A stretch of DNA of 64,000 nucleotides from Providencia burhodogranariea DSM 19968. Lineage in GTDB: Bacteria > Pseudomonadota > Gammaproteobacteria > Enterobacterales > Enterobacteriaceae. The notes below the pieces were generated by a model. It was given only the letters and a program-made list of their open reading frames with translations, ran no database searches and had not been told where the DNA came from. Numbering within the stretch: the stretch's first letter is position 1; each line of letters opens with the position of its first letter. The stretch is from assembly GCF_000314855.2 (NCBI RefSeq), contig NZ_KB233222.1, positions 1,681,816-1,745,815 of the forward strand. Direction: 5' to 3'. The position numbers were made by a program, and so were the translations under genes. Shown here in pieces: positions 28,523 through 39,804 of the stretch.

Positions 28523-28565
28523 ACTCTCTGTTTTGAGATTATTTATCACGCCAAAAACAGAGAGT
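28523..28565 (+). other. 12-bp hairpin downstream of hmuV
   Basis: ACTCTCTGTTTT and AAAACAGAGAGT form a perfect 12-bp stem with a 19-nt loop, 60 bp after hmuV. No T-run follows, so it is a weak terminator candidate or a message stabiliser. The rest of the 751-bp gap up to the AraC-family gene (28566-29200) is AT-rich and holds no ORF or structure I can support. Confidence 0.55.
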
Positions 28566-29214
28566 GCCTCCTTGAACTCAAGCACCATTTTGCCATTAAT
28601 CTACCTTATTAACAGCAAATTCGAGCATGCTTGTTGGTATCTATAAATACCAAATATAGAAAAATTCATTTAACTATTATTTTTTCACCTAAGCGTTTTT
28701 GAGTGCTAGACTATTATCTATAACCGTTATTAATGGATTTAATGACATCACCTTGCAAAAAAAAGAAGGTAACATTCATGAGCACAACCTGGACATACTC
28801 AAAAATATAGTATTAAAGAGCATCATAATTACCTCGGAATTTCCGGTGTATTTTTCGCATTAACTGGATAAATAGGCATACCTTAAGGCATATTAATTTT
28901 TCAATATTTTACTTGGTTAATAAATTCGAATACCACAATCAAATAATTTGAACAATTAATTTCAGTGGCAATTTTGACACATAAAAAACACTAAAAAAAC
29001 ATTCAACCACTTGATTATAAATACCTAATTACATACACCATTGAATGTATAAAATCATGATATCGAGAAAAGCGATTAAACTGATAATGAAGACCTCTTA
29101 AAAAAAGCACGTTATGCCTATCGATATATCGGAAAAATAGCAAGAATAGACACTAGTTTCTTTGGTTATTATTAGTTATTAATGAACAATACCCCGTAGA
29201 AGTGGGAGGTAAAT

Positions 29215-29586
29215 ATGTCCGAGAGTATAGTCAACGATATTATTAAATGGCTGGAAAGTCAGTTACAGCGCAATGAAGGTATCAAAATCGACACTATCGC
29301 TGATAAAAGCGGTTATTCTAAGTGGCATTTACAGCGTGTTTTTAAAGAATTGAAAGGATGCACGCTTGGCGAATACGTCCGTAAACGTCGTTTATTGGAA
29401 GCTGCTAAATCATTACGTGATGGCAACCTGCCAATTCTTGATATTGCTCTACAATACGGTTTTAGTTCACAAGCCACTTTTACTCGCATTTTTAAAAAGC
29501 ATTTTGATATTACACCTGCAAAATTCCGCCAAAATGGACAAATGCCAGAATGTAAAACGTTTATGTCTTGCAGTTGTAATGGTTAG
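29215..29586 (+). CDS. AraC-family activator of the MarA/SoxS/RamA/AarP type
   Basis: A 123-aa single-domain transcription activator with two helix-turn-helix motifs and no sensor domain. GYSKWHLQRVFKELKG and ILDIALQYGFSSQATFTRIFKKHF are the two recognition-helix regions shared by MarA, SoxS and RamA. Such proteins bind mar boxes and switch on efflux, redox defence and porin down-regulation. The start has a strong GGGAGGTAAAT. It could be the AarP or PqrA protein known from Providencia and Proteus, but I cannot separate these by eye and give no symbol. The C-terminal tail CKTFMSCSCNG is Cys-rich and extends beyond the family core. Confidence 0.88.
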   Translation: MSESIVNDIIKWLESQLQRNEGIKIDTIADKSGYSKWHLQRVFKELKGCTLGEYVRKRRLLEAAKSLRDGNLPILDIALQYGFSSQATFTRIFKKHFDITPAKFRQNGQMPECKTFMSCSCNG

Positions 29587-29663
29587 TTAATCAACTTTTG
29601 GTTAATTTTCACTCACCCCATGTGATTGTTTTTTTATCTCTTATTCCTTAATATTTATTCATG

Positions 29664-29687
29664 AGCCGGTTAATACCGGCTTTTTTT
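29664..29687 (+). terminator. terminator of the AraC-family gene, abutting the lplA stop
   Basis: AGCCGGT-TAAT-ACCGGCT followed by seven T. The T-run reaches into the lplA stop codon on the other strand, so the two convergent genes leave no spare space. Confidence 0.9.
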
Positions 29688-30702
29688 AACTCAGTTCATG
29701 GACCAACCAAGTTTCTAGATCATCAAATTGCTCTGTTAGCTGAGGCCATTTTTTATGCATTTCTAACACAAGCTTACGAATTGTTTCTGTTTGGTATACT
29801 TGTTCGGTTAGCTGTTTACTCAACCATTCTAGTGGTGATGGGTCTAAACTATCCGTAAAAAATTGGCAGCGTTTGATTACCCCTTTTTCAATATCAAAAT
29901 GAAACTCAATTCCCCCCCAAGTGAAGCGAGTATCGCTGTAATGTGTAAAGGCGGGCGCTTGACCAAAATTCCATTCCCAGCTACTTTGCTTAGCAAATGT
30001 CTCACGGAAATTTGGTAGATCGGGTAATTTATCGGGTGAGATAAATTCAGCTTCAACAGTTTCACCATAATAGTTAAAGAAGCTTTCGATTATTCCTTCA
30101 CACACCTTCTCATGACTAATATCAGCAACTAATTCACTGAGATTTGCTACTCGAGAACGTACTGATGTAATACCTTTAGCCTGTAATTTTTTAGGATCTG
30201 GATTTAAATAATCCGCTAATCTATTTAAATCAGAATTAATCAATAAAGTACCATGATGAAAGCCTCTATCGCGTGTTTCACGATAGGCAGAACCTGAGAT
30301 TTTACGTGGACCATTAACAGTATTTAATACTAAGTCATTACGCCCCGAGATATCAGCATCAATTCCAACCAGTGCAAGCCCATCTACAATAATTTTTGTC
30401 GAGATACTTTTGTCATATTCCGGCTTACCCGCCATAAAGGTAAAGCAAGTATTCCCTAAATCTTGAAAAACAGCGCCCCCTCCGCTACTGCGGCGAGCCA
30501 AGCGGACGTTGTCCTGTTCCATTCGACGAGTATTGCACTCTTTCCACGGGTTTTGCGCTCGCCCGATAACCACAGTATCGGCATTACGCCATAAAAACAT
30601 CACGCGCTGGTTAGGCGCCATTTGACGAAAAATTGTCTCTTCAACCGCTAAGTTAAACCACGGGTCAAAGGATTCAGAGATAAGTAAACGTAAGCTAGAC
30701 AT
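29686..30702 (-). CDS. lplA: lipoate-protein ligase A
   Basis: Activates free lipoate with ATP and attaches it to lipoyl domains of 2-oxoacid dehydrogenases and the glycine cleavage H protein. It has 338 aa, the length of E. coli LplA. The motif [20 protein letters not shown], the region [21 protein letters not shown] and the C-terminal accessory domain with [13 protein letters not shown] are all present. It lies 74 bp downstream of nlpC on the same strand. In E. coli lplA lies elsewhere on the chromosome, so its presence here reflects rearrangement relative to that genome. Confidence 0.96.
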   Translation of the reverse strand: MSSLRLLISESFDPWFNLAVEETIFRQMAPNQRVMFLWRNADTVVIGRAQNPWKECNTRRMEQDNVRLARRSSGGGAVFQDLGNTCFTFMAGKPEYDKSISTKIIVDGLALVGIDADISGRNDLVLNTVNGPRKISGSAYRETRDRGFHHGTLLINSDLNRLADYLNPDPKKLQAKGITSVRSRVANLSELVADISHEKVCEGIIESFFNYYGETVEAEFISPDKLPDLPNFRETFAKQSSWEWNFGQAPAFTHYSDTRFTWGGIEFHFDIEKGVIKRCQFFTDSLDPSPLEWLSKQLTEQVYQTETIRKLVLEMHKKWPQLTEQFDDLETWLVHELS

Positions 30703-30776
30703 TAAGCTATCCTAAAAGCAAAAGTTGCCTCTAAGATAACATAATTAGGGATAAAAATGAGGAGATTACGTGGTAA

Positions 30777-31265
30777 TTAGATACGCCGTGCTTGCCAAAA
30801 TACTTTTCGCCAATAGACATTATCCATCGAGGATCTAATCACGCCTTTACTGGTTGAAGCATGAATAAAGCTATTGTCCGTATCGTAAATACCCACATGC
30901 AAACCATTCTCTCCAGAGCCTGTTTTGAAGAAAACCAAGTCACCCGGCATCAGGTCTGATGTATCAATCCGAGTCCCTAATCGAGTTTGATCAATTGTTG
31001 TTCGTGGAAGCTGGATCGCAAAACGGTCATTGAAGGTACGATAAACAAAGCCTGAGCAATCTACCCCACTTTGGCTCATGCCACCATAATTATACGGTGT
31101 TCCATACCATTGCTCTAACTGGTCTTTTAGCTGAGCAATGGTCATTATTGGATCAGACAATTGTGTTTTAAGTGGTGGTGCAGGTGTTCTTTTCACTGAT
31201 GTCGATGAACAACCAATTAATACCAATGAAAACAATAATGGTAGATGTTGCCATTTTATTATCAT
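30777..31265 (-). CDS. nlpC: NlpC/P60 family lipoprotein
   Basis: Probable membrane-anchored peptidoglycan endopeptidase. The 162-aa product (E. coli NlpC 154) has a lipobox LVLIGC with Cys-19. The NlpC/P60 domain has catalytic Cys-70 in GVDCSGFVY, His-123 in GLHVGIYD and His-134 in FIHAST. The ATG follows AGGGTGCAAT. In E. coli nlpC is beside btuD; here the arn operon separates nlpC from btuD. Confidence 0.94.
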   Translation of the reverse strand: MIIKWQHLPLLFSLVLIGCSSTSVKRTPAPPLKTQLSDPIMTIAQLKDQLEQWYGTPYNYGGMSQSGVDCSGFVYRTFNDRFAIQLPRTTIDQTRLGTRIDTSDLMPGDLVFFKTGSGENGLHVGIYDTDNSFIHASTSKGVIRSSMDNVYWRKVFWQARRI

Positions 31266-31477
31266 ATTGCACCCTATTTACAATCGAATTTATACTCGCT
31301 ATTTTGCAAGTTACATTCTGTTGGCGATAATCCGTTATCTGAATCAATTTTTATACCTTTTCGTGATTTTTGCTGACAATCATATGTTAGTTAAATCACA
31401 TTAGGTATACACAACACTTGGCTTATTACCATAGTAAATAAATTCTTAACCGGTAATTATCTTATTAATAAATCAAA

Positions 31478-31885
31478 TTACTCAACTTTACCAGAATGTT
31501 TTTGCACTGGACGACTAATCAACCATACACCAAGTAAAATGCAAGCAATCCCACCCGCTTTTAGCCAAGTAGCAGGTTCATTAAACCAAGGTAAAACAAC
31601 GGCTAATAAGTAGACAAATACATAACTTAAACTAATTAAAGGATATGCTTTGTTAAGTGGAATAGACTTCAGTGCAAACAACCAGCACAACATAGATAAT
31701 GCATAGCAAATCAAGCCAATAAAAACCACACCAAGACTGACACTATTCGCAGATAACCATTCAATTTGGAGCCAATGCCAACCCAATGTGAATGAAGGTA
31801 ACCCCATAACTCCAGTTTTCAAACTTAATTGCGCAATGGTGACTAGCAGTGCACTGCCGAGCGCCCAAACATAGCCTTTATTCAT
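31478..31885 (-). CDS. arnF: Und-P-L-Ara4N flippase subunit ArnF
   Basis: Small EmrE-like membrane protein that with ArnE flips undecaprenyl-phosphate-L-Ara4N to the periplasmic face. I start it at [11 protein letters not shown], giving 135 aa (E. coli 128) and a 4-bp ATGA overlap with arnE. Four hydrophobic segments and the family motif [23 protein letters not shown] are visible. It is the last gene of the operon; the following 212 bp to nlpC show no convincing terminator. Confidence 0.9.
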   Translation of the reverse strand: MNKGYVWALGSALLVTIAQLSLKTGVMGLPSFTLGWHWLQIEWLSANSVSLGVVFIGLICYALSMLCWLFALKSIPLNKAYPLISLSYVFVYLLAVVLPWFNEPATWLKAGGIACILLGVWLISRPVQKHSGKVE

Positions 31886-32229
31886 CCACTTATACTCATC
31901 AAAAAAATACCAAACATAATCGCGATAACGCCAAGCCAATGATTAAGGTCTGTTTTTTCATGATAGGCAAATTGGCCTATCAATGTCACCAAGACAAAAT
32001 TAATACTTAACATCGGGTAAGCAATACTCAATGGCATACTTTCTAGTAGCTTTAGCCAAAATAGCATTCCAAATCCGAGCATAAGCAACGCCAGCACCAA
32101 CCAGCGAATGGCTGATGCTGTTTTATGCTGTCGCTCACCCTGCCAGCATACAACAGCTTGTTTTTGTGCGACCTGCCCAATACAAGTTAGTACACTGACT
32201 AATAACAACAATAATAGTTGAGTAATCAT
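31882..32229 (-). CDS. arnE: Und-P-L-Ara4N flippase subunit ArnE
   Basis: Partner of ArnF in the lipid-linked L-Ara4N flippase. It has 115 aa with four membrane segments of the small-multidrug-resistance type; the third carries [22 protein letters not shown]. It overlaps arnT upstream by four bases and arnF downstream by four, so translation of the three is tightly coupled. Confidence 0.9.
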   Translation of the reverse strand: MITQLLLLLLVSVLTCIGQVAQKQAVVCWQGERQHKTASAIRWLVLALLMLGFGMLFWLKLLESMPLSIAYPMLSINFVLVTLIGQFAYHEKTDLNHWLGVIAIMFGIFLMSISG

Positions 32230-33884
32230 TGCTTGTGATAAACCACAATCGCCATACGTGAATTACTAATAACCTCATCTGGCTTAGGAATATCAGGTAA
32301 CCCTTCTTTGCGTCCTAGTAAAAAGACTACGGTAACTTGACCTTCTTTACGCGCTTTTTCAAGCCAATTCGCAAATTGATCTGGTTTAACAAGGCGATGT
32401 TGACTATCCGGATATTCAAGCCCATACGTCAATTCGCCACTACTGTTATATAAGTAAATATTTGAATTTTGTGTTTCCCACGCCAAACCTGCTGCAACGC
32501 CGACATTACTAGCCATCAAGTATCGGCTATTCATTAGTAAATCATGATTTTGATGGATAAAATTTTGTGGAAGTTTCGAGTCAATGGTGTTGTTGGGTAG
32601 CGCACTACCAATACATAAACTGACAGCCAGTGAACAAGATGCAGCCCATAACCAGTATTTAGCGTTTAACACCGTGCACAGGTAACCAATGATACCCCAA
32701 ATAGAAAAAGCAACGATACCAAGCACCATTTTTGACCATTCATCCGCTTCATATAATGGATGTTTAATCACAGTACCAACAATAATAATAGCAATAACAG
32801 CCAATATACCGATTGCTATATTAATTATCCCATTAGCTTTTAAGGCTTTCATTTTTCCACTACGGACACAATCCACACCATACTTAGCCATTAGTAAGGC
32901 AAGCGGAGCCATAAATGGCAGCATATATGTCGGTAATTTTCCACGTGAAATACTGAAGAACACGACAGGAACAATGAACCAGCAGAGCAAAAAGAACATA
33001 TCTGGGCTAGATTTACGTTCTTTCCAACCTTTAATTAATGCGCCGGGCAATAACCCTACCCATGGAATACTTCCGAGTAAAATGATCGGGATATAGTACC
33101 AAAATGGTGCAATATGCTGAGCATCATCTGCCGTAAAGCGTTTAATATGTTCGATCCAGAAAAAATAATTCCAATAATCAGGTTCTTGTTTTGCAATCGC
33201 TAACGCCCAAGGCAAGCTAATTAATATAGCTGAAATAATTGCTAATGGCCCATATTTCACCATTTCAAGAAAACGTTTTTGATAGAGAGTTATCGGGATC
33301 ATTACAATAACAGGAATTGCTAGCGCTAAAAATCCTTTGGTCATAAAGGCCATTCCACAGGCTAAGCCAAGACTTACCCATGCAGCCAATTTTTCTTTAA
33401 CCCCTCGCGCTTTCATTGCCCAAAGACAGCAATACATACTGGCAGCAATCCAGAGTGACAACATTGGGTCGAGAACACTGTATGTTCCTACCGCAAATAC
33501 CAAAAACATTGAAACATAGATAAAGCTCGCAACGAAAGCGACGTGGCTATCTCGCCACATCATTTTCGCCATGCGATAAATAAGTAACGCACTTAGTAAA
33601 ATGCAGAATACCGAACCAAAACGAACGGCAAAGTTAGTTTCACCAAAAATCATTTGGCTAATATTATTTATCCAATAGCCTGCAACTGGTTTTTCAAAAT
33701 AGCGTGTATCCAGCATATAGGGGACAATCCAGTCACCGCGCTGTAGCATTTCTCGGCTAATTTCCGCGTATCGTGTTTCATCTGGTTGCCAGAGTAAACG
33801 ACCGTTCAACGGTAATAGATAGGTTAAGATAAAAAAAAGAGCCAGCAGAGAGGCTCCTACTTTGCTCGCTCGGTTATTCCACAT
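32226..33884 (-). CDS. arnT: L-Ara4N transferase ArnT (lipid A modification)
   Basis: Inner-membrane GT83 glycosyltransferase that moves L-Ara4N from undecaprenyl phosphate to lipid A phosphates on the periplasmic face, lowering polymyxin binding. I start it at [10 protein letters not shown], with AAGGAA upstream, which gives 552 aa (E. coli 550). The catalytic acidic pair is in [17 protein letters not shown] (Asp-35, Glu-36). About twelve hydrophobic segments fill residues 10-440, followed by a periplasmic C-terminal domain. It starts 7 bp after arnD. Confidence 0.95.
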   Translation of the reverse strand: MWNNRASKVGASLLALFFILTYLLPLNGRLLWQPDETRYAEISREMLQRGDWIVPYMLDTRYFEKPVAGYWINNISQMIFGETNFAVRFGSVFCILLSALLIYRMAKMMWRDSHVAFVASFIYVSMFLVFAVGTYSVLDPMLSLWIAASMYCCLWAMKARGVKEKLAAWVSLGLACGMAFMTKGFLALAIPVIVMIPITLYQKRFLEMVKYGPLAIISAILISLPWALAIAKQEPDYWNYFFWIEHIKRFTADDAQHIAPFWYYIPIILLGSIPWVGLLPGALIKGWKERKSSPDMFFLLCWFIVPVVFFSISRGKLPTYMLPFMAPLALLMAKYGVDCVRSGKMKALKANGIINIAIGILAVIAIIIVGTVIKHPLYEADEWSKMVLGIVAFSIWGIIGYLCTVLNAKYWLWAASCSLAVSLCIGSALPNNTIDSKLPQNFIHQNHDLLMNSRYLMASNVGVAAGLAWETQNSNIYLYNSSGELTYGLEYPDSQHRLVKPDQFANWLEKARKEGQVTVVFLLGRKEGLPDIPKPDEVISNSRMAIVVYHKQ

Positions 33885-33891
33885 GCTTATA

Positions 33892-34785
33892 TTATTCCTT
33901 TTCTTGGCAGCCAAGCCAGCCTTCACGCCCCGGGAATGATGACCTAATTACTTTCCCTTTCGGCAGCGTATTGATGTCTTCTGGCAATAACTCACTCAAT
34001 GTACAGAATTGGATTTCTTCTTGTGTGATTCGTTCCAATAATTGTGAAAATTGTTCTGACTTAGACATCCCTTCGACTTCAGTATGAATGGTGTAAACAG
34101 GCACACCTTGATCATCTTTTATCGCTTGGAGGATAAAATCATTAAAAGCTTCATCGCTTACCACTGTACCAACGACTTCATCATAGGTAGGCAATGTTAC
34201 TGGGATCTGCACCGTTCCTATCGAGCCATCAAGCATAACAGGCCTAAACGGATATTCTCCTCGGCAATCACTGTTATAGGTAAACCCAAACTTTTGTTTA
34301 ACTTCAAGAACGCGCTCATCACCACGCCAACCAGCAACCGCAGAGCAAGTTACAGGTTGCCCGATTGCTTGTTCAAGAGCATCTACGCCTAACTTAACTT
34401 GTTCAGTTAGCTGAGCTTCACTCCATTTTGCAACTTTAGCCTGCCAACCTTGATGATCCCACGCATGCAATCCAACTTCATGTCCTGCATCTAAGGTTTG
34501 TTTCATCAAGTAACCTAAATCTTTCGCTATTTTTTTACCCGGCCATGCTGTACCGGCTAGCAAAATATCAAATCCATAAAGAGAGGCTGCATTAGATCTC
34601 AGCATTTTCCACAGGAATTTAGGACGCAAAAGGCGCCATAAATGGCGCCCCATATTATCGGGTCCTACACTGAAGAAAAAGCTGGCCTGAATATTGTGCT
34701 CTTTGAGCACTTTGAGTAGCTGAGGCACACCGTCTAATGTGCCACGATAGGTATCTACATCAATTCTCAAGCCAACTTTTTTCAT
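33892..34785 (-). CDS. arnD: Und-P-4-formamido-L-arabinose deformylase ArnD
   Basis: NodB-type polysaccharide deacetylase that removes the formyl group from undecaprenyl-phosphate-L-Ara4FN. It has 297 aa, E. coli-like. [10 protein letters not shown] supplies the first acidic motif, and [12 protein letters not shown] the metal-binding H-x-H type motif. The start ATG shares a base with the arnA stop (TAATG). Confidence 0.95.
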   Translation of the reverse strand: MKKVGLRIDVDTYRGTLDGVPQLLKVLKEHNIQASFFFSVGPDNMGRHLWRLLRPKFLWKMLRSNAASLYGFDILLAGTAWPGKKIAKDLGYLMKQTLDAGHEVGLHAWDHQGWQAKVAKWSEAQLTEQVKLGVDALEQAIGQPVTCSAVAGWRGDERVLEVKQKFGFTYNSDCRGEYPFRPVMLDGSIGTVQIPVTLPTYDEVVGTVVSDEAFNDFILQAIKDDQGVPVYTIHTEVEGMSKSEQFSQLLERITQEEIQFCTLSELLPEDINTLPKGKVIRSSFPGREGWLGCQEKE

Positions 34786-36767
34786 TAGTTCTTACCTAAT
34801 TCTTCCACTGCACCTTGCAAGAAGAAGTCCAGTGTTTCTTCAATGGTATCTTTCATATCGATACTCGGCTCCCACTCAAGAAGGCGGCGTGCATTTTCAA
34901 TACTTGGTTTACGGTGCTCAACGTCCTGATAACCTTTACCATAGTAGCTGCTGCTTTCGATTTCACGGAAGCCTGCAAAAGGAGGGAAATTACCGCGCAG
35001 TGGATGATTTTCGAAACTTTCGAGTAACATTTCAGCTAACTGACGAATACTTGCTTCGTTAGTTGGATTACCAATATTGATGATTTGGCCATCACACTTA
35101 CCGTCTTTATTTTCAATGATACGGAACAGTGCTTCAATACCATCTTTGATATCGGTAAAGCAGCGTTTTTGCTCACCACCATCAACCAGCTTAATCGGAG
35201 AACCTTCAACTAAGTTTAGGATTAACTGCGTGATTGCACGAGAACTACCAATACGTGCTGAGTTCAAGCTATCTAAGCGTGGCCCCATCCAGTTAAATGG
35301 ACGGAATAGTGTGAACTTCAGGTTTTCTTTAGCACCGTAAGCCCAAATAACTCGGTCAAGCAGCTGTTTAGATACAGAGTAGATCCAACGTTGTTTATTG
35401 ATTGGACCAACAATCAGACGAGATTCATCTTCATCAAACTCTTTATCATCACACATACCATAAACTTCTGAGGTAGATGGGAAAATAATACGTTTGTTGT
35501 ATTTCACACAGTAACGCACAACTTTTAAGTTTTCTTCGAAATCTAATTCAAAGACACGCAGTGGGTTACGGGTATATTCGATTGGTGTTGCAATCGCGAC
35601 TAGTGGCAGAATAACATCACATTTTTTAATGTGGTATTCAATCCATTCAGTATGGATGCTCACATCACCTTCAATAAAGTGAAAACGTGGGTTACCGATA
35701 AAACGGTCAATTGCTGATGAACTGATATCCATACCATAAATATCATAGTTATCATCTTGCAATAAACGCTCAGTTAAATGATTACCGATAAAACCATTAA
35801 CACCGAGGATCAAAACACGTGTGCGGCGTTTAATCTGTGCTGTTGGTTTCGAACCAACACGGACATCAGTAACGATACCCATTTCATTAGCAAGACGATT
35901 ACCCTGCATGTACAAACCAGAATCGCCTTGGCCGCTAACAATTTCAATAGCACCTTCACCACAAGCAATACGCAGTGGATCGTTAGATAATACCGTCCCA
36001 GCACGTTTGCCTTGATTATCATCTAACACGCGAGCACGCCAGATAATCATTTTACGCGCACCTAAATAAGTAAAGGCACCCGGGTATGGTTCAGTCACAG
36101 CACGAATTAAGCAATCAATTTCTTTTGCAGAGCGGTTCCAATCAATTAAACCATCTTTTTCACTGCGGCGGCCAAAGTAGCTTGCTTGGCTTTCGTCTTG
36201 AGGAACTGATGTATAGCTACCAGCTTCAATCAATGGCAGGGTTTTATCTAACAAAACCTCTGCTGCTTCACGAACTTTAGCATGCAGTGTCAGAGCAGTG
36301 TCTGTATCACTAATAGCGACTTTTTCTTGTGCAACAATATCGCCAGCATCTGCTTTAGCTACCATTTTGTGTAAAGTAACACCTGTTTCGGTTTCACCAT
36401 TAAGTAACGCCCAATTAATTGGTGCACGACCACGGTACTTAGGTAGTAAAGAACCATGTAGGTTAAATGCGCCTTTTGGTGCCAGAGACAGTATCTCTTC
36501 ACTTAGCATATCGCGATAGTAGAATGAGAAAATCACATCAGGCTTTAATTCGCGAATACGCTCAATCCACAATGGATGATTAACGTTTTCTGGCGCGTAA
36601 ACAGGAAGTTCCATGTCCGCGCTGACACGTGCTACTGAGGAATAAAAGTGGTTTTCATTAGGATCATCAGTGTGAGTAAATACTGCCTGAATATCGTAAC
36701 CAGCTTTTTTTAGCGCTTTCAGCCCTACACAGCCAATATCATGATAGGCAAAAACAATAGCTTTCAT
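34785..36767 (-). CDS. arnA: bifunctional UDP-L-Ara4N formyltransferase / UDP-GlcA decarboxylase ArnA
   Basis: Two-domain cytosolic enzyme of 660 aa, the same size as E. coli ArnA. The N-terminal domain (about 1-300) is a formyltransferase with Asn-102 and His-104 in [13 protein letters not shown]. The C-terminal domain (about 315-660) is an NAD-dependent UDP-glucuronate decarboxylase with [10 protein letters not shown] and the [10 protein letters not shown] catalytic Tyr-x3-Lys. The decarboxylase product is aminated by ArnB, then N-formylated by the first domain. It shares one base with arnC and one with arnD. Confidence 0.97.
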   Translation of the reverse strand: MKAIVFAYHDIGCVGLKALKKAGYDIQAVFTHTDDPNENHFYSSVARVSADMELPVYAPENVNHPLWIERIRELKPDVIFSFYYRDMLSEEILSLAPKGAFNLHGSLLPKYRGRAPINWALLNGETETGVTLHKMVAKADAGDIVAQEKVAISDTDTALTLHAKVREAAEVLLDKTLPLIEAGSYTSVPQDESQASYFGRRSEKDGLIDWNRSAKEIDCLIRAVTEPYPGAFTYLGARKMIIWRARVLDDNQGKRAGTVLSNDPLRIACGEGAIEIVSGQGDSGLYMQGNRLANEMGIVTDVRVGSKPTAQIKRRTRVLILGVNGFIGNHLTERLLQDDNYDIYGMDISSSAIDRFIGNPRFHFIEGDVSIHTEWIEYHIKKCDVILPLVAIATPIEYTRNPLRVFELDFEENLKVVRYCVKYNKRIIFPSTSEVYGMCDDKEFDEDESRLIVGPINKQRWIYSVSKQLLDRVIWAYGAKENLKFTLFRPFNWMGPRLDSLNSARIGSSRAITQLILNLVEGSPIKLVDGGEQKRCFTDIKDGIEALFRIIENKDGKCDGQIINIGNPTNEASIRQLAEMLLESFENHPLRGNFPPFAGFREIESSSYYGKGYQDVEHRKPSIENARRLLEWEPSIDMKDTIEETLDFFLQGAVEELGKN

Positions 36768-37759
36768 TAGTTTTCTTCCTGATTTTTGTCAGTCTTAGCA
36801 TCAGCACCGACGACTTTTTGAATAAAATAACGGGGTCTCGCACGCACATCATTATAGATCCTGCCAATATATTCACCAAGCAAACCCATACCGACAAATT
36901 GTGCGCCGATAAACATAAAGAGTACGGCAAACAGTGTAAATACGCCTTCAGCAGCCCAAGTTGCGCCAAAAACCAAACGTAAAACAATCAATAACACTGC
37001 TAGCAAGAAACCACCTGCAGCAATAATACTACCAACCACACTTAACAAACGCAGTGGAGCCGTTGTTAAACAAGTCAGCAGGTCATACATTAAGTTAATC
37101 AGCTTCAAAAAGCTGTATTTTGAATCGCCAAACTCACGTTCAGCATGCGCTACATCAATTTCAATAGTTCTACGCGCAAAAGTATTTGCCAAAATAGGAA
37201 TAAAAGTACTTCTTTCATGGCATTGCAGCATCGCTTCGATAATATGACGACGATAAGCACGTAACATACAACCATAATCACCCATAGAGCGACCTGTCGC
37301 TTTAGTGATCAGAGCATTGATCATTTTAGATGCTGTTTTACGGAACCATGAGTCCTGACGATTAGCACGACGAGTACCAACAACATCATAACCTTGTGAT
37401 GCAGTTTCGACTAAGCGAGGGATTTCCTCTGGTGGGTTCTGTAAATCCGCATCCAGTGTAATCACTAAATCACCATCAGCTTGATTGAAGCCAGCCATAA
37501 TTGCAGAGTGCTGCCCGTAGTTACGATTCAGAATAATTGCGATAACGTGGTTATCTGGGTTTTCTGCTGCCTCTGTCAACATTTTCGCCGAACGATCGCT
37601 ACTTCCATCATCGACTAAAATTAATTCATAAGCCTGAGTAAGTTGTTTACAAGACTTAATTGTGCGTTCTAGCAACTGAGGCAAGCTTTGTTCTTCATTA
37701 TAAACAGGGATCACAACAGAGACTTTTTTTATCTCTTCAAATTCATCTACAAATGACAC
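36767..37759 (-). CDS. arnC: undecaprenyl-phosphate L-Ara4FN transferase ArnC
   Basis: GT2-family membrane glycosyltransferase that links UDP-L-Ara4FN to undecaprenyl phosphate. It has 330 aa. The catalytic GT2 core has [21 protein letters not shown] and [14 protein letters not shown]. Two C-terminal transmembrane helices (about residues 236-300) are followed by [18 protein letters not shown]. Single-base overlaps with arnB and arnA show the operon is compact. Confidence 0.96.
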   Translation of the reverse strand: MSFVDEFEEIKKVSVVIPVYNEEQSLPQLLERTIKSCKQLTQAYELILVDDGSSDRSAKMLTEAAENPDNHVIAIILNRNYGQHSAIMAGFNQADGDLVITLDADLQNPPEEIPRLVETASQGYDVVGTRRANRQDSWFRKTASKMINALITKATGRSMGDYGCMLRAYRRHIIEAMLQCHERSTFIPILANTFARRTIEIDVAHAEREFGDSKYSFLKLINLMYDLLTCLTTAPLRLLSVVGSIIAAGGFLLAVLLIVLRLVFGATWAAEGVFTLFAVLFMFIGAQFVGMGLLGEYIGRIYNDVRARPRYFIQKVVGADAKTDKNQEEN

Positions 37760-38904
37760 TATTTTGACTCCAAAAGGATTTCATTTATTGCTTTAACAAC
37801 CCTATCAACATCTGCATCAGACATATCAGGGAAAAGAGGCAGAGAACAAAGCGTAGCTGTATTCCATTCTGACTCTACGAGTGAGAGTTGCGAGTACTTC
37901 TCACGATAATATTTCTGTGTGTGTGCTGCACGGAAATGTAAACCAGTACCAATATCTCTATTTTTAAGTTTTTCCATAAAAGCATCACGATCAATACCAC
38001 AAACATTTTTATCAACACGCACCATAAATAAATGGTTGGCATGCAAATGTGCATATTCTGGAATTGAGAGCATCTGCAAAGGCGAATCTTTTAGCGCAGC
38101 TCGGTAACGAGCAACTATCTCCGCACGACGTTGGTTCATTTCTTCAACGCGAGATAATTGAACCACTGCAATCGCAGCATGAATATCAGATAAATTATAT
38201 TTAAAACCAGGTTCAACGACTTCGGCTTGTGGTTTTCGACCTTGAATTTGTCTATCAAAGGCATCAACACCAAGACCGTGAAACTTTAATGTCCTAACGC
38301 GCTGTGCTAATTCGTCATTGTCTGTAGCGACTAATCCACCTTCCGCACAAGTCACATTCTTTATAGCATGAAAAGAAAAAATTGCTGTACCTTGCTGGCC
38401 AATCCATTCATCTTTATAGCGTGTACCAACAGAATGAGCAGCATCTTCAATTAATACTACACCCGCTTTTTGCGCAATAGTACGTAATGCATCCAGATCA
38501 CAAGGAGCTCCTGCATAGTGAACAGGAATTATCGCTTTCGTTTTCGTCGTCAGAGCTTGTTCTACGGCTGCTGGCTGCACCATTAGAGTATCGCGATCAA
38601 CATCAATCATGACAGGCGTCGCACCTAACAACTCAATCATGTTGATTGTTGATACCCACGTTTGTGAAGGCGTTATAACTTCATCACCAGGACCGATACC
38701 AAGTGCCATTAAGACAACATGCATACCTGCAGTCGCGGAGGTAAGCGCGATAGCATGCTTACAGCCATAACGCTTGCAAAAGTCCTCTTCTAACTGATGG
38801 TTCTGAGGCCCAGTAGTAATCCAGCCTGAACGCAGAACTTTCTCTACAGCCTTAACCTCTTCGTCACCGATTGCCGGTTTTGAAAACGGAAGGAAATTAC
38901 TCAT
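37759..38904 (-). CDS. arnB: UDP-4-amino-4-deoxy-L-arabinose aminotransferase ArnB
   Basis: PLP enzyme of the DegT/DnrJ/EryC1 family that aminates the UDP-4-keto-pentose made by ArnA. It has 381 aa with the Schiff-base lysine Lys-182 in [15 protein letters not shown] and the conserved [10 protein letters not shown]. It is the first gene of arnBCADTEF. A palindromic PmrA-box-like element is 42 bp upstream. The Shine-Dalgarno sequence is poor. Confidence 0.96.
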   Translation of the reverse strand: MSNFLPFSKPAIGDEEVKAVEKVLRSGWITTGPQNHQLEEDFCKRYGCKHAIALTSATAGMHVVLMALGIGPGDEVITPSQTWVSTINMIELLGATPVMIDVDRDTLMVQPAAVEQALTTKTKAIIPVHYAGAPCDLDALRTIAQKAGVVLIEDAAHSVGTRYKDEWIGQQGTAIFSFHAIKNVTCAEGGLVATDNDELAQRVRTLKFHGLGVDAFDRQIQGRKPQAEVVEPGFKYNLSDIHAAIAVVQLSRVEEMNQRRAEIVARYRAALKDSPLQMLSIPEYAHLHANHLFMVRVDKNVCGIDRDAFMEKLKNRDIGTGLHFRAAHTQKYYREKYSQLSLVESEWNTATLCSLPLFPDMSDADVDRVVKAINEILLESK

Positions 38905-38945
38905 ATAGTCTGTAACCTAATTTATATTGAGAATAGAGTATTCTA

Positions 38946-38962
38946 GTTAAAGTTACTTTAAC
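38946..38962 (-). promoter_or_regulatory. PmrA-box-like element upstream of arnB
   Basis: GTTAAAGTTACTTTAAC contains two TTAA cores exactly 11 bp apart, the arrangement of the PmrA box (YTTAAK-N5-YTTAAK), though the flanking bases deviate from that consensus. It is also a near-perfect palindrome. It is 42-58 bp before the arnB ATG. PmrA control of arn is established in Salmonella and E. coli; here it is inferred. Confidence 0.5.
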
Positions 38963-39028
38963 CGAACATCAACACCTGAAAACATTTCATAAATCACAAT
39001 AAAACCAGTAATTAGAACAATTTTTCAG

Positions 39029-39796
39029 TTAACCGTCAAAATTAATTACCTGCCAGGCTTTATTTTCATCATTTGGGCTTAAGCGAATTTTGCCTGCAAA
39101 TATTTCAGATAAATTAAAATCTGTCATTACTTTATCAGGAACCCCCGAGAAAATAACCCTTCCATTTTTCATCATCCAAATTCGACTGGCGCATTTATAT
39201 GAATGACTCAGGTTATGCCCGCTCATTATAACTGTTCCTTGGCAATCACAAAAATATTTCACCCATTTATCGAGCTTTGCTTGCTGAATAATATCTAAAT
39301 TGTTTGTTGGCTCATCAAATAGAATAAATTTTCCGCTTAAATCTTCGCTATTCCACACTTGTAAAAAAATCGCAATGATACGAACACGTTGCCATTCTCC
39401 ACCTGAAAGTTGTGTAATAGGTTTTAATAATAATTTTTCTAACTGAAAATCTTGAGATAACGCATCAAATAATGATAGTTGATATATTGATGGTGAATGA
39501 AAAAGTGCAAGATATTGGAAAACTTTTAAAATAGGTTGGGTGGTAATTTGCTGCGGAAAATATGCCCGTAATTGACGTAAATCTTGTCCATGAAAATCAT
39601 TGATCTTTTTCCCATGTATCTTGAGGTGGCCTGTAAAAGCTAAAAAACCACTCAATGCACAAAGTAACGTGCTCTTCCCTGAACCATTTGCACCAAGCAA
39701 GTGTATTTGCTCACCTGCAAACACATTTTCATTGATATTCACAAGCCTATTAGCAATAGAAAGCTGAATTAACTCAATAATTGGTTGATTATGCAT
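39029..39796 (-). CDS. btuD: vitamin B12 ABC transporter ATPase BtuD
   Basis: ATPase of the BtuCDF cobalamin importer. Walker [12 protein letters not shown], signature LSGGEWQRVRI, Walker B FILFDEPTNNLD and the switch His in MSGHNLSHSY are present. I start at MHNQPIIEL (255 aa; E. coli 249) because the distance to Walker A then fits the family; an ATG six codons earlier overlaps btuC and neither has a good ribosome-binding site. The start overlaps the end of btuC. E. coli has btuE between btuC and btuD; it is absent here. Confidence 0.9.
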   Translation of the reverse strand: MHNQPIIELIQLSIANRLVNINENVFAGEQIHLLGANGSGKSTLLCALSGFLAFTGHLKIHGKKINDFHGQDLRQLRAYFPQQITTQPILKVFQYLALFHSPSIYQLSLFDALSQDFQLEKLLLKPITQLSGGEWQRVRIIAIFLQVWNSEDLSGKFILFDEPTNNLDIIQQAKLDKWVKYFCDCQGTVIMSGHNLSHSYKCASRIWMMKNGRVIFSGVPDKVMTDFNLSEIFAGKIRLSPNDENKAWQVINFDG

Positions 39797-39804
39797 AATT
39801 CGGT

